Positions 9,678-17,888 of a DNA stretch of 64,000 nt are shown here, in pieces. The notes under the pieces are model-generated. The model saw only the letters and a program-made list of their open reading frames with translations, was not told where the DNA came from and did no database searches. The position numbers and the translations under genes were made by a program. Each line of letters begins with the position of its first letter. The first letter of the stretch is position 1. Source of the DNA: Gammaproteobacteria bacterium (GTDB taxonomy: Bacteria > Pseudomonadota > Gammaproteobacteria > Arenicellales > UBA868); contig JAKUQR010000017.1 of the NCBI GenBank assembly GCA_022450155.1, positions 1-64,000 of the forward strand, read 5' to 3'.

Positions 9678-9683
9678 ATTATA
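9678..9683 (-). promoter_or_regulatory. Possible -10 element for the ABC exporter operon
   Basis: Read on the minus strand this is a perfect TATAAT followed by a GC-rich discriminator (GCGC). No good -35 hexamer is seen 16-18 bases upstream, so the promoter would be weak or activator-dependent. The leader to the ATG at 9510 would be about 160 bases. Confidence 0.3.
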
Positions 9684-9777
9684 CGGTGTCGGTTCGCTGT
9701 TCGGTAGTGATAGCCTTAGTTGCGGGAGTGTTCAAAACGTTGAATGGGTGTGGTTGAAACTATAGGGGCGTAATAGC

Positions 9778-10383
9778 ATGAAGCGTTTTGACCATCTAAC
9801 CACTCGTGAGCGGAGGCAATCGCTTCAACGCGCGATTGAATCAGCACCAGACCCGGAAGCGATTTCGTTGTTCGCTTATGGATCACTGATTTGGCGACCT
9901 TGTTTTGAAGTGCAGTCAAGATGCAAAGCCATACTTCATGGTTATAGACGTGATTTTTGTGTTTTCACGGTCGAAGCACGGGGTGTACCGGATAGCCCTG
10001 GTCTCGGTGTGGGGCTTCGCGTTAATTCTGCGTCTTGCGAAGGTGTTCTTCTGCCGCTGCCGAAGGATGGCAGATCTGAGGCTCTGACGTCGATCTGGGA
10101 ACGAGAAATGCTGACGGCTGTGTATCAGCCACAGTGGGTCAGCGTAGAGGTAGATTCAAAATTTACCACAGCATTGACCTTTGTAGTCGATGAGTCTCAT
10201 CCGCAGTGTGCGGGTGACCTTTCTGAGGAGACTCAGGCCGCAATGATCAGTTCTGCGGTAGGCGAACTGGGTTCCTGCCGCGATTACCTCGTGAACACGA
10301 TCGATGCCTTAAGAAAGGCCGGAATCCAAGATCTACCACTGGAGGGACTGCTGAGACGCGTCAATCTCCAAACCTCCGGATAA
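9778..10383 (+). CDS. ChaC-like gamma-glutamylcyclotransferase
   Basis: A 201-residue protein of the ChaC branch of gamma-glutamylcyclotransferases, which cleave glutathione to 5-oxoproline and Cys-Gly. The glycine-rich substrate loop FAYGSLIWRP is at about residues 32-41, followed by the family's RDFCVFTVEARGVPDSPGL region. A Glu in the WEREML motif (about residue 110) is the likely catalytic acid. Length agrees with the family (about 180-230). It stands alone between the divergent ABC operon and a convergent permease gene. A glutathione peroxidase gene at 24189 is the only other clear glutathione-linked gene nearby. Confidence 0.85.
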   Translation: MKRFDHLTTRERRQSLQRAIESAPDPEAISLFAYGSLIWRPCFEVQSRCKAILHGYRRDFCVFTVEARGVPDSPGLGVGLRVNSASCEGVLLPLPKDGRSEALTSIWEREMLTAVYQPQWVSVEVDSKFTTALTFVVDESHPQCAGDLSEETQAAMISSAVGELGSCRDYLVNTIDALRKAGIQDLPLEGLLRRVNLQTSG

Positions 10384-10407
10384 AAGCCTGCCATGCCTTA
10401 AGTCTGT

Positions 10408-10422
10408 TGACAGATTCTGTCA
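10408..10422. repeat. Short inverted repeat between convergent genes
   Basis: TGACAGATTCTGTCA is a 7-bp inverted repeat around one base, in the 50-bp space between the convergent ChaC-like and EamA genes. It has no clear T-run on either side, so it is at best a weak bidirectional terminator. Confidence 0.25.
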
Positions 10423-10433
10423 GGTTAAAACGT

Positions 10434-11315
10434 TCAGGCACGCAGACCAATCAGGACGACGCTGGGAACCACGAGCAGAACAGCAACTGCAACCTTGCGG
10501 TTCAGGGCCTCTTCTCGAAACACGAACCGACCCAGGAGTAACGTAAACAACGGTGAACAGGCGACTATTGGACTGACGACGATCAGCCGCCCAGACATCA
10601 GTGCTGTATTCATCACCAGTACGGATACAGCATAGATCAGTCCTGTGATGACTAGCCACTTCAGCCCTGCTGTGGATAGTCTGCGGGGATTATGTCGCCG
10701 GATTCGAAGATCATTAGCCAGCGCGATTGGGAAGGATACTGTGTAAGCAATCAATGCGACGAAAAATGGGCTGGGCAGCGTTTCAAGACCGATTTTGGCC
10801 AGAGCATGGGCCAGGCTTCGAAGCACGGCGGCACCTATAGGCAGCAACAGGGCAATCATCGGCCAGGTTCGACCCGAGTCGCGTTGCCAAGACAAGATAG
10901 CGACAGCAAAAACAATTCCAGCTGTCCCGAGTGCGACCTCCCAAGTTAGTGTTTCTGCAAGCAGTACGACACCTAATGCTACGCCAAACAAAGGGGCGGT
11001 GGCCGCTAAAGTGCTGGAGATCGTTGGGCCAAGTATCCGGGTACCTGCCATGCCAAGGTTTGCTGAAAGCAGAGGTCGAATCAGCCCAATCGCGGCAAGA
11101 AGTGGAAGTACCGGCGAATTCCAGAAGCTAATTTCAAGATAAAACGGCGCTATGAGCCAGTACAAAGCCGTACTCACACCAATCTGGAATAAAGCGGCGG
11201 TCTGTGAATCTGTAAAACGCAGGGCAATACGTGAGCACTGATTACCGAATGCAAAAAGCACTGCGGCAAGCAGTGCGAGTACGACGGGGAGCAGCAGGTC
11301 AAAGGTGGGGATCAC
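10434..11315 (-). CDS. EamA/DMT-family membrane transporter
   Basis: A 293-residue, very hydrophobic protein with about ten predicted membrane helices in two similar halves (first half about 1-140, second about 150-293), the usual size and build of drug/metabolite transporters of the EamA type. The start is a GTG at 11315. Family members export amino acids, metabolites or drugs; no residue tells the substrate. It is convergent with the ChaC-like gene and divergent from the PhyH-type dioxygenase, about 190 bp away. Confidence 0.85.
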   Translation of the reverse strand: MIPTFDLLLPVVLALLAAVLFAFGNQCSRIALRFTDSQTAALFQIGVSTALYWLIAPFYLEISFWNSPVLPLLAAIGLIRPLLSANLGMAGTRILGPTISSTLAATAPLFGVALGVVLLAETLTWEVALGTAGIVFAVAILSWQRDSGRTWPMIALLLPIGAAVLRSLAHALAKIGLETLPSPFFVALIAYTVSFPIALANDLRIRRHNPRRLSTAGLKWLVITGLIYAVSVLVMNTALMSGRLIVVSPIVACSPLFTLLLGRFVFREEALNRKVAVAVLLVVPSVVLIGLRA

Positions 11316-11505
11316 AGTCTACCAGTAGGGACGTTTGGCGCTGCAGTGTACGGCATTGACACGCAGAGCAACCTCGTCGATAAGTTTAGCTGCCTGACGT
11401 CCTGCCTGACCGGTTCCACGGCTTCGAGAATTACGGCAACAACAGGCGTTTCTATCCTATACTGGCTTGATACGAATGACGCTGTTCCCTGTTCGTACAG
11501 CCACC

Positions 11506-12684
11506 ATGACAGAACCTTTAGTTATCAACAAAGAGCAGGTCGCTCACCGTGCTGACTACGGCGTGCACGAACAGGCCATGCAAGCCTATATCCGTGCTGG
11601 TCAGTCGCGTGCATTGGCACTGCCAAACCGCGGCCAGTTGCGATTCTTGGACAATGGTGACCTCCATCCCGATATCAGTTCAGCGGTTCAGAAGTACGGG
11701 TTTTATGTCCTGAAAAATCTGGTTTGTTCGGACGAACTCAACGACATCGAGGTCGATGTCTTTAACATCCTTGAGCGTCTACCGACTTCTAAAGGGTCTC
11801 CCGTAGACAAACAGGGGCGGTCCGCACTGGGTGTTGACTGTGAGGGAGTGAGCCTGTTCTGGTCCCGACCTCTGGGTGACCCGTTTGGTGGAACTGATCG
11901 CGCCGCTGGCCGCCATCCAGTCAAAATGTTGGAACCTGAACCGGTGGCCGATTCACCCGAGCAAACCGTTTATCTGATTTTGGGGGTACTTCAGTTTTCT
12001 GACGCTCTTTTGCGTCTGTATGCTCATCCAGATTTGCTTAGGTTGGCCGCATGTCTGAACGGAGAGGATTTCGTGCCATTTAATGAGGCCATGTTCATCA
12101 AGCAGCCTGGATTAGGTGCGTCTGTGGCGTGGCATCAAGACGGGGTGACACACTGGGACAGCAAACACTGGGACAGCAGTATTCACGGGTACACTTTTCA
12201 AGCTCAACTCTATGGCTGTACTGCGGCCAATGCTGTCTGGTCGGTACCGGGTTCTCATCGTCTAGGCAAAGTCGATATTTCGAGTTGGGCGGCTGATAAC
12301 GGTTCGGAGAGGCTCCCCGATGCCGTCCCGTACATCTGTGATCCGGGAGACGTCGTGATCCATAACCGTCAACTGGTTCACGGTTCGTTTGCCAATACCA
12401 GCCCGGACTGGCGTGTATCCTTCACGCTCGGATATCACCGGCGGTCCAGCGTATTGGGTGTTCAGGGGGGTGGCGTTCACAATGCAACAGCGGTCTATGA
12501 CGAAGAACGGATTCATAAACGATCGCGAATGATCGGGTATGGGATCGATGCCAGACGGCAAAGGTTTCCAGATGAATCACCCTATACCTACGCCCCTTTT
12601 GTGAAGAGCGGTGAGAAGCTGGAATGGAACGAGAGCGTCAAACAAACGATCCATGATTACAATTTACTTGACCTCAGTATTTGA
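11506..12684 (+). CDS. Phytanoyl-CoA dioxygenase (PhyH) family protein
   Basis: A 392-residue Fe(II)/2-oxoglutarate-dependent oxygenase of the PhyH superfamily. The metal site is visible: His and Asp in VAWHQDGVTHW (about residue 210) and the distal His in VIHNRQLVHGSFANTS (about 290), followed by an Arg in DWRVSF that would bind 2-oxoglutarate. I chose the ATG at 11506 (MTEPLVI); a TTG/ATG-rich extension of 13 residues upstream is also open. The next gene's start at 12744 lies about 60 bp downstream on the same strand, so the two may form an operon. The substrate could be any of many small molecules hydroxylated by this superfamily. Confidence 0.85.
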   Translation: MTEPLVINKEQVAHRADYGVHEQAMQAYIRAGQSRALALPNRGQLRFLDNGDLHPDISSAVQKYGFYVLKNLVCSDELNDIEVDVFNILERLPTSKGSPVDKQGRSALGVDCEGVSLFWSRPLGDPFGGTDRAAGRHPVKMLEPEPVADSPEQTVYLILGVLQFSDALLRLYAHPDLLRLAACLNGEDFVPFNEAMFIKQPGLGASVAWHQDGVTHWDSKHWDSSIHGYTFQAQLYGCTAANAVWSVPGSHRLGKVDISSWAADNGSERLPDAVPYICDPGDVVIHNRQLVHGSFANTSPDWRVSFTLGYHRRSSVLGVQGGGVHNATAVYDEERIHKRSRMIGYGIDARRQRFPDESPYTYAPFVKSGEKLEWNESVKQTIHDYNLLDLSI

Positions 12685-12743
12685 CCTATCGGGCCTGTGG
12701 CGGATGCCTCGACGTATTCAGCACGCACAATAAGGATTGCGAT

Positions 12744-13838
12744 ATGACCATTGTTATTTCTAATATTAAGACAACACCGGTTCTCGTGCCTTTCAGGCGT
12801 CCACCAGTGACAGCCAGTGGCGCCATTGGCGAACTACCCCTAGTTCTGCTTGATGTAGAAACTGATGTCGGGCTGACGGGTCACGCCTATCTGTTTGTAT
12901 TTCTAAAATCGATGTTAAAGCCAACTATGGACTGTGTGGCCGCATTAGCAGAATTGGTGCGGGGTATGAACGCTGATCCCGATCAGGTAGATCCACTTCT
13001 GAGACGACAGCTCCGACTGTTGGATATTCACGGGATCCTCGGCCAAGTACTCGCAGGGCTAGACATGGCACTCTGGGATATACGGGCAAAATCTGAAGAC
13101 CTTCCGTTAGCTAAGGTGTTAGGTGATCCGCGGGATTACGTAAAGACTTATAACAGTTGCGGCCTTTGGCTCGAAAAGGGGGATCCAGAGAAACTCGCAG
13201 ACCAGGCGCACGAGCTACTTGCTGAAGGTGACTTCAGCGCAGTCAAGCTGCGACTCGGTTATGAGACTTTTAAAGAGGATCTTGCTGTGGTTCGTGCAGT
13301 CAAGCGCAGTTGCGGCGACACGGTTGATCTGATGAGCGACTTCAATCAGGGGCTCGATCAAAAAGAAGCGCTTCTTCGCTGTCAGGCACTGGATGGAGAG
13401 GGGTTGTACTGGATTGAGGAGCCCGTTCGCTACGACGATTACCATGGGTCGTCTGCACTGGCGGCTGCGGTGGATACTCCGATTCAGACGGGTGAGAACC
13501 TGCTCAACCCGCTTGAATTCCAGAAAGCTCTGAAAGCCAAAGCCGCTGACTACTATATGCTAGACGTACAGCGTATTGCCGGGGTTTCAGGCTGGCGTGC
13601 AGCCGTCACCCTGCCGGAAGCTGAAAGCATTCCAGTATCTACTCATCTTTTCCCAGAGATCAGCATTCACCTGATGGCCACGACCAACAATGCGCACTGG
13701 CTTGAGTATGTCGACTGGGCCAGCCCAATTATTCGTGAGCCTACAGTTGCGTTGGGCGGAAAGGTGCAAGTACCGACGACTGTCGGTAATGGTATCGAAT
13801 GGAATACAGAAGCCGTCGCGCGTTATCAGGTGGAGTAA
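12744..13838 (+). CDS. Mandelate racemase-like enolase-superfamily enzyme
   Basis: A 364-residue enolase-superfamily protein that looks closest to mandelate racemase. Metal ligands are Asp in SDFNQGL, Glu in WIEEPVRY and Glu in QTGENLL. The His-Asp dyad is visible as YMLDVQR and VSTHLF, and a further conserved Glu is in AHWLEYV. The KxK motif of the racemase is K168-L-R170 here, so the second catalytic Lys is Arg. It abstracts a proton alpha to a carboxylate; the outcome may be racemisation, dehydration or cycloisomerisation. The start is the ATG at 12744, 7 bases after AAGGA. An upstream in-frame extension overlapping the dioxygenase stop is unlikely to be translated. Confidence 0.88.
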   Translation: MTIVISNIKTTPVLVPFRRPPVTASGAIGELPLVLLDVETDVGLTGHAYLFVFLKSMLKPTMDCVAALAELVRGMNADPDQVDPLLRRQLRLLDIHGILGQVLAGLDMALWDIRAKSEDLPLAKVLGDPRDYVKTYNSCGLWLEKGDPEKLADQAHELLAEGDFSAVKLRLGYETFKEDLAVVRAVKRSCGDTVDLMSDFNQGLDQKEALLRCQALDGEGLYWIEEPVRYDDYHGSSALAAAVDTPIQTGENLLNPLEFQKALKAKAADYYMLDVQRIAGVSGWRAAVTLPEAESIPVSTHLFPEISIHLMATTNNAHWLEYVDWASPIIREPTVALGGKVQVPTTVGNGIEWNTEAVARYQVE

Positions 13839-13859
13839 TGCAGCTGATGTCGTGAGTAC

Positions 13860-14153
13860 CTATTCAGAGCCCTCGACAATTCGAAAATCCCGCACCACAC
13901 CGTCTGCGAGTTTTTCAAGGGCCGCCTGATACGCATCACTTTGGTAAGTACTCAGCGCGGCATCATAACTGGGGAACTCGACTACCACTGTGCGTTCTGC
14001 CACGCCAGCTTCTTTGGCCGTAATTGCGCCTCCTCGAACCAAGAAATTCCCGCCGTTAGCCTTGACTGCCGGCGCTGCCAGCTCCGCATAGGCTGCCAGC
14101 TTTGCAGGATCATTGATTTCACGATAAGCACTAATCCAGTATCCTTTAGCCAT
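13860..14153 (-). CDS. DUF1330 domain protein
   Basis: A 97-residue protein of the DUF1330 dimeric alpha-beta barrel family, recognised from the opening GYWISAYREINDPAKLAAYA, the central NGGNFLVRGG, and VVVEFPSYDAALSTYQS. The function of the family is unknown. I chose the ATG at 14153 because a good GGAGGA lies 5-6 bases before it; the ATG four codons upstream would place that SD inside the gene. It is convergent with the mandelate-racemase-like gene and has its own likely promoter (14226-14255). Confidence 0.88.
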   Translation of the reverse strand: MAKGYWISAYREINDPAKLAAYAELAAPAVKANGGNFLVRGGAITAKEAGVAERTVVVEFPSYDAALSTYQSDAYQAALEKLADGVVRDFRIVEGSE

Positions 14154-14225
14154 ATTTTCCTCCATTGTGATTGAATGTTGGACGATCTATCGAACAGTCG
14201 TTTTCAATTGGAACTGCCAGTCCCG

Positions 14226-14255
14226 ATTATATGCAGCGCGCTGGGATTTTGATAA
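14226..14255 (-). promoter_or_regulatory. Sigma70-type promoter for the DUF1330 gene
   Basis: On the minus strand a -35-like TTATCA (14250-14255, four of six bases) is followed after 18 bases by a perfect -10 TATAAT (14226-14231). It is about 75 bases upstream of the ATG at 14153. It separates the DUF1330 gene from the aminotransferase operon read in the same direction. Confidence 0.5.
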
Positions 14256-14324
14256 TGCGAATCTATGTGCGACAGCCTAAATCTATAGTTTCGTAGAGTT
14301 GGATTCCGACGGGTACCGAATGCG

Positions 14325-15641
14325 TCAACGTGTAGGCATCTCAATGGTGAGGGCAGTGGCTAGCGCATTGCCGAATCCGTCGATTTGGTCTCGTGTGTTC
14401 ACGGTAGACAGAAAACCACCCAATTTAGGTGAGAGAATGTATCCGGAATCAAGAAGTCTAAGATGAAGTCGGGTGGTCGCTCCAGCTTCAGCCTCAGTCT
14501 GGAAGAATGTTCGGTAGTCAGTCACTTCACGATCATGAAGATGCAAGTGAAACATGCTACCGACCCCGCTTACTTGTCCCTTGAATCCACTCGCAGCAAA
14601 TGCATTCTCCACGACATGTCTGGCGTAAGTGCCTAGATCTTCCAGGTAATCGTAGGCTTTGGTGTCTAGCATCTCTAGTGTCTTGAGTCCCGCCGCCATC
14701 GATACTGGGTTTGCTGTGAATGTTCCACTAGATGAGTTTGGGGGTTTGCCTTGATTATGGCTAAAAACAGACATGGCATCTTCAGTTCCCCCAATGGCTC
14801 CAACAGGGAAGCCGCCGCCAATAATCTTGGCAAAAGTTGTGAGGTCTGGGTTGATCCCAAACCTTGACTGTGCACCATGATAGTCAAGACGGAATGCAAT
14901 GACCTCGTCAGCAATGATCAGCGCACCGAGTTCACGGCTTACGCGATGCAGCATGTCGATAAAATGATCGGCCATCGGTACCAGCCCGCAGGACAACGGT
15001 ACAGGGTCGATCAGTACGCCAGCCAATCTGTCGCCACAGTCACGCAATAGCCGCTCGCTGGTGTTGCTGTCATTGAGCGGTATGACGATAGTGTCTTCTA
15101 AGACGCTCATAGGGGTACCGCGGGTATAGGCTAACGGGGTAGGCGCGTCACCCCAATTATCCGGCGAAGAATCTAAACTGACTTCTGCATAGTCATACAT
15201 CCCGTGATAGGCACCTTCAATCTTAGCGATGCAGGGTCGGTTCGTCCGCGCCCGCGCTGCTTTGATGGCAAGCATCACAGCTTCTGTCCCACTGTTACAG
15301 AAACGGATTTTCTCGACCCGTTTGACTCGGTCTACAATTAATTCGGCGAGCTGAATTTCTAGCTCCGTGGGCATCGAAAAGCAGGTGCCTTTGTGCATAG
15401 CCTCAGTGACAGAGCTGAGAATTTCTGGATGTGCATGTCCGTGGATCAGAGAGGCAAAGTTATTCATAAAATCTGTGCGCGTCACACCGTCGGCATCTAT
15501 TATCGTTGCGCCTTGACCCTCGGTGGCATAGATCGGAAACGGCTGAACCAGCGTTTGTAGCCTTGAAATACCACCTGGGAGAACCTTCTGCGCCCGGGTG
15601 AACAGAGCTTGCGACAGCGACGATTGATCAGGCCAGGACAT
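14325..15641 (-). CDS. Class III aminotransferase (glutamate-1-semialdehyde aminomutase-like)
   Basis: A 438-residue PLP-dependent enzyme of fold type I. The PLP Asp is in IIADEVIAFRL (about residue 245) and the PLP-binding Lys in TTFAKIIGGGFPVGAIGG (about 275). CNSGTEAVMLAIKAAR is the phosphate-binding region. It resembles glutamate-1-semialdehyde aminomutases, but its place next to catabolic genes suggests transamination of another amine or amino acid. Its ATG is 6 bases after the stop of the flavin/Fe-S enzyme gene upstream, so they are co-transcribed. Confidence 0.88.
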   Translation of the reverse strand: MSWPDQSSLSQALFTRAQKVLPGGISRLQTLVQPFPIYATEGQGATIIDADGVTRTDFMNNFASLIHGHAHPEILSSVTEAMHKGTCFSMPTELEIQLAELIVDRVKRVEKIRFCNSGTEAVMLAIKAARARTNRPCIAKIEGAYHGMYDYAEVSLDSSPDNWGDAPTPLAYTRGTPMSVLEDTIVIPLNDSNTSERLLRDCGDRLAGVLIDPVPLSCGLVPMADHFIDMLHRVSRELGALIIADEVIAFRLDYHGAQSRFGINPDLTTFAKIIGGGFPVGAIGGTEDAMSVFSHNQGKPPNSSSGTFTANPVSMAAGLKTLEMLDTKAYDYLEDLGTYARHVVENAFAASGFKGQVSGVGSMFHLHLHDREVTDYRTFFQTEAEAGATTRLHLRLLDSGYILSPKLGGFLSTVNTRDQIDGFGNALATALTIEMPTR

Positions 15642-15647
15642 AAGTCC

Positions 15648-17615
15648 CTACAGTGCCCGTCCGGTCCGGGCGCCATCCACCATGGCATGTCTCAAGTGAC
15701 GGGGAGCAAAAGCATCCCCAATTAGATGGAGTTCATAGTTGTTTCCTTCACCCAGTTCACGGTGGAGCGCGTCGCGCCCGATACCACTGGAAGAAAGGAC
15801 CACGGTGTCTGCTTCAATAAAACGTTCTTCATCTGTAAGCACATGCATCAAGCGAACCCCGGAAGTCGTGATCTCGACGGGTGTGTGCAAAGTGGTGATC
15901 CTGACACCAGTGCGCAACAAACGTTCGTGCAGGACGGCCCTGACAGTGGTGCCAATGTCTTCGCCCAATGCATACTGACGGGTCACGATCTCAACGTCAT
16001 ACCCCAACTGACTTAAGGTATCAGCAGTTGTAGCACCAGGTGTATACCCGGTTTCATCCAGTATCACGCAGCGCCCCGATGGGTTTGCACTACCACTGAG
16101 GATGTCCGAAACCGTAACAACATGAGGTAGGTTGGCACCGGCTAGATTTGGTCTTCTTGGTTCTGCGCCAGTCGCCACAACGACCGCATCGGGTGACAGT
16201 GAACAGATCAGGTTAGTCGTGGCATCAGTCTCGAGTCGAATGTCGATCTCAAGGTCCTGTAGCTGATTCTTAAGCCAGGTGACGCACTGCAAGTAGCTTT
16301 CCCATCCGGATGCTCGGGCTACTATCTGTATAGCACCGCCCAGTTTATTGTCACGTTCAAGAAGCGTTACCTGGTGCTGTCGGGAGGCTGCAACCCGGGC
16401 GGTTTCCATACCTGCCGGCCCCCCACCAATCACCACAATATGCCGAGGTTTTGTAGCTGGCGTAAGATTTCCCCAGGATTGTTCTCTGCCGACAACTGGG
16501 TTCTGTACACAGCCAATCGGCAGTCCGAAATACAGCCGGTCAATGCAGCCTTCATTTGAGCCCATGCACACACGAATTTGTTCAGGCTGCTGGTTCCTAG
16601 CTTTTGTTGGAAGATCCGGATCAGCGATCAGTGCACGGGTCATGCCGACTAGGTCAGCCGCGCCACTCTTAAGTACCTGTTCAGCCTGAGCCGGGGTCAC
16701 GATTCGGCCGGTCACAATTACCGGGGTGTTTACGGTAGATCGGATCCGACCAGCCAGAGTGACGAAGGTGCCCAGGCCGTAGTAGGCCGATGGGATGTTC
16801 CAACCACGTGAGCGAAAAGTCGAGATCGTACCGCCTGTCACCGTGAAATAGTCGAGTTGCTCTGTACGATCCAGTCGTTGGATGATCTCCAGGAGTTCCT
16901 CGGGTGACAGTCCACCCGGCAGTCGATCATCACCGGATACTCGGGCGCCAACGATAAATTCCCGGCCTACAGCGCCACGTATCGCTTCCAGAACATCGAG
17001 AGAAAATCGCAGTCGGTTCTCCAGTACACCACCGTAACGGTCACGTCGATGATTGGTTTGAGGACTCCAGAACTGATCCGGCAGCTGGTCGTCGTAAAAG
17101 GCAAGATCGGCTCCATCAAAGCCACAATCTTTGAGCGTGGCACATGCTTGAGCGTAATCGGCTGTGATCTGCTCTATTTCACCGATTGTCAGGACATGAG
17201 GAATTGCCGGAGACAGTTCACACGACGTAGCTGAAGGGCCCCGACCGAAGATGTCAGCGTGAAGATTGGTTCGACGACCCATTGACGTGACCTGGCTGAT
17301 AGCCAGTGCGCCGTGTTGCTTGATAGCGTGTGCCGCGTCACGGAGTCCATTTTTAGCACGATCATCCCAAAGGTTCACGTGATTGTTCATAATCGGTGTC
17401 AACGGTGAGGCCGCGCCGCTGCCGAACATCATTACCGTGCCACAACCTCCTCGTGCCTTGGCCTCATGGTAGGCAATCAGTTGCGGTGTCGGAATGCCTT
17501 CGCTGGCCATGTTCGTGCCATGGCTGGTTGAGACAATACGGTTCGGTGTTTCCGTATGGCCTAACCTAAAAGGTGAGAATAGTTGTGGAAAATGAGAGGC
17601 GCTGCTATCTGTCAT
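15648..17615 (-). CDS. Old-Yellow-Enzyme-type FMN/Fe-S/FAD oxidoreductase
   Basis: A 655-residue multidomain flavoenzyme built like 2,4-dienoyl-CoA reductase and trimethylamine dehydrogenase. It has an FMN TIM barrel (about 1-340), an iron-sulfur segment, then a FAD/NAD(P)-binding module with HIVVIGGGPAGMETARVAA (about 390). The barrel signature QFWSPQTNHRRDRYGG is present. The cluster motif is C350-x2-S353-x3-C357-x11-C369, where family members usually have Cys at the second position. Related enzymes reduce enoyl-CoAs or demethylate N-methylated amines and betaines. It is the first gene of an operon with the class III aminotransferase, and divergent from a class V aminotransferase-like gene. 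Confidence 0.85.
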   Translation of the reverse strand: MTDSSASHFPQLFSPFRLGHTETPNRIVSTSHGTNMASEGIPTPQLIAYHEAKARGGCGTVMMFGSGAASPLTPIMNNHVNLWDDRAKNGLRDAAHAIKQHGALAISQVTSMGRRTNLHADIFGRGPSATSCELSPAIPHVLTIGEIEQITADYAQACATLKDCGFDGADLAFYDDQLPDQFWSPQTNHRRDRYGGVLENRLRFSLDVLEAIRGAVGREFIVGARVSGDDRLPGGLSPEELLEIIQRLDRTEQLDYFTVTGGTISTFRSRGWNIPSAYYGLGTFVTLAGRIRSTVNTPVIVTGRIVTPAQAEQVLKSGAADLVGMTRALIADPDLPTKARNQQPEQIRVCMGSNEGCIDRLYFGLPIGCVQNPVVGREQSWGNLTPATKPRHIVVIGGGPAGMETARVAASRQHQVTLLERDNKLGGAIQIVARASGWESYLQCVTWLKNQLQDLEIDIRLETDATTNLICSLSPDAVVVATGAEPRRPNLAGANLPHVVTVSDILSGSANPSGRCVILDETGYTPGATTADTLSQLGYDVEIVTRQYALGEDIGTTVRAVLHERLLRTGVRITTLHTPVEITTSGVRLMHVLTDEERFIEADTVVLSSSGIGRDALHRELGEGNNYELHLIGDAFAPRHLRHAMVDGARTGRAL

Positions 17616-17668
17616 TTACGCGCTCAAGCATAAGTACATGGGATATAGAGTCCAGGCCAGTTTGATGA

Positions 17669-17682
17669 CTGATCGCGATCAG
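17669..17682. promoter_or_regulatory. Palindrome in divergent intergenic region, operator candidate
   Basis: CTGATCGCGATCAG is a perfect 14-bp palindrome, in the 273-bp space between the divergent flavoenzyme and class V aminotransferase-like genes. A second inverted pair, AACCAG/CTGGTT, lies at 17687-17692 and 17710-17715. Their place suggests a shared operator. No regulator gene is found close by, and chance cannot be excluded. Confidence 0.3.
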
Positions 17683-17888
17683 ACTCAACCAGTCCGTCAC
17701 GAGTCAGATCTGGTTGTGCATTATGCCATGCCGATAGCGAATACAATCAGTTCTGCAATGCGGGCTTAAGGTTAGACTAAGTCGATGCACGCATGCTTGA
17801 AAAGCGCGTATACAGCGGGATCTTATAGCGTAGCCACTTCTAGAAATGGGTAAGCGTACGACCAGCCAGGGATTACGATGAGAAGCAC

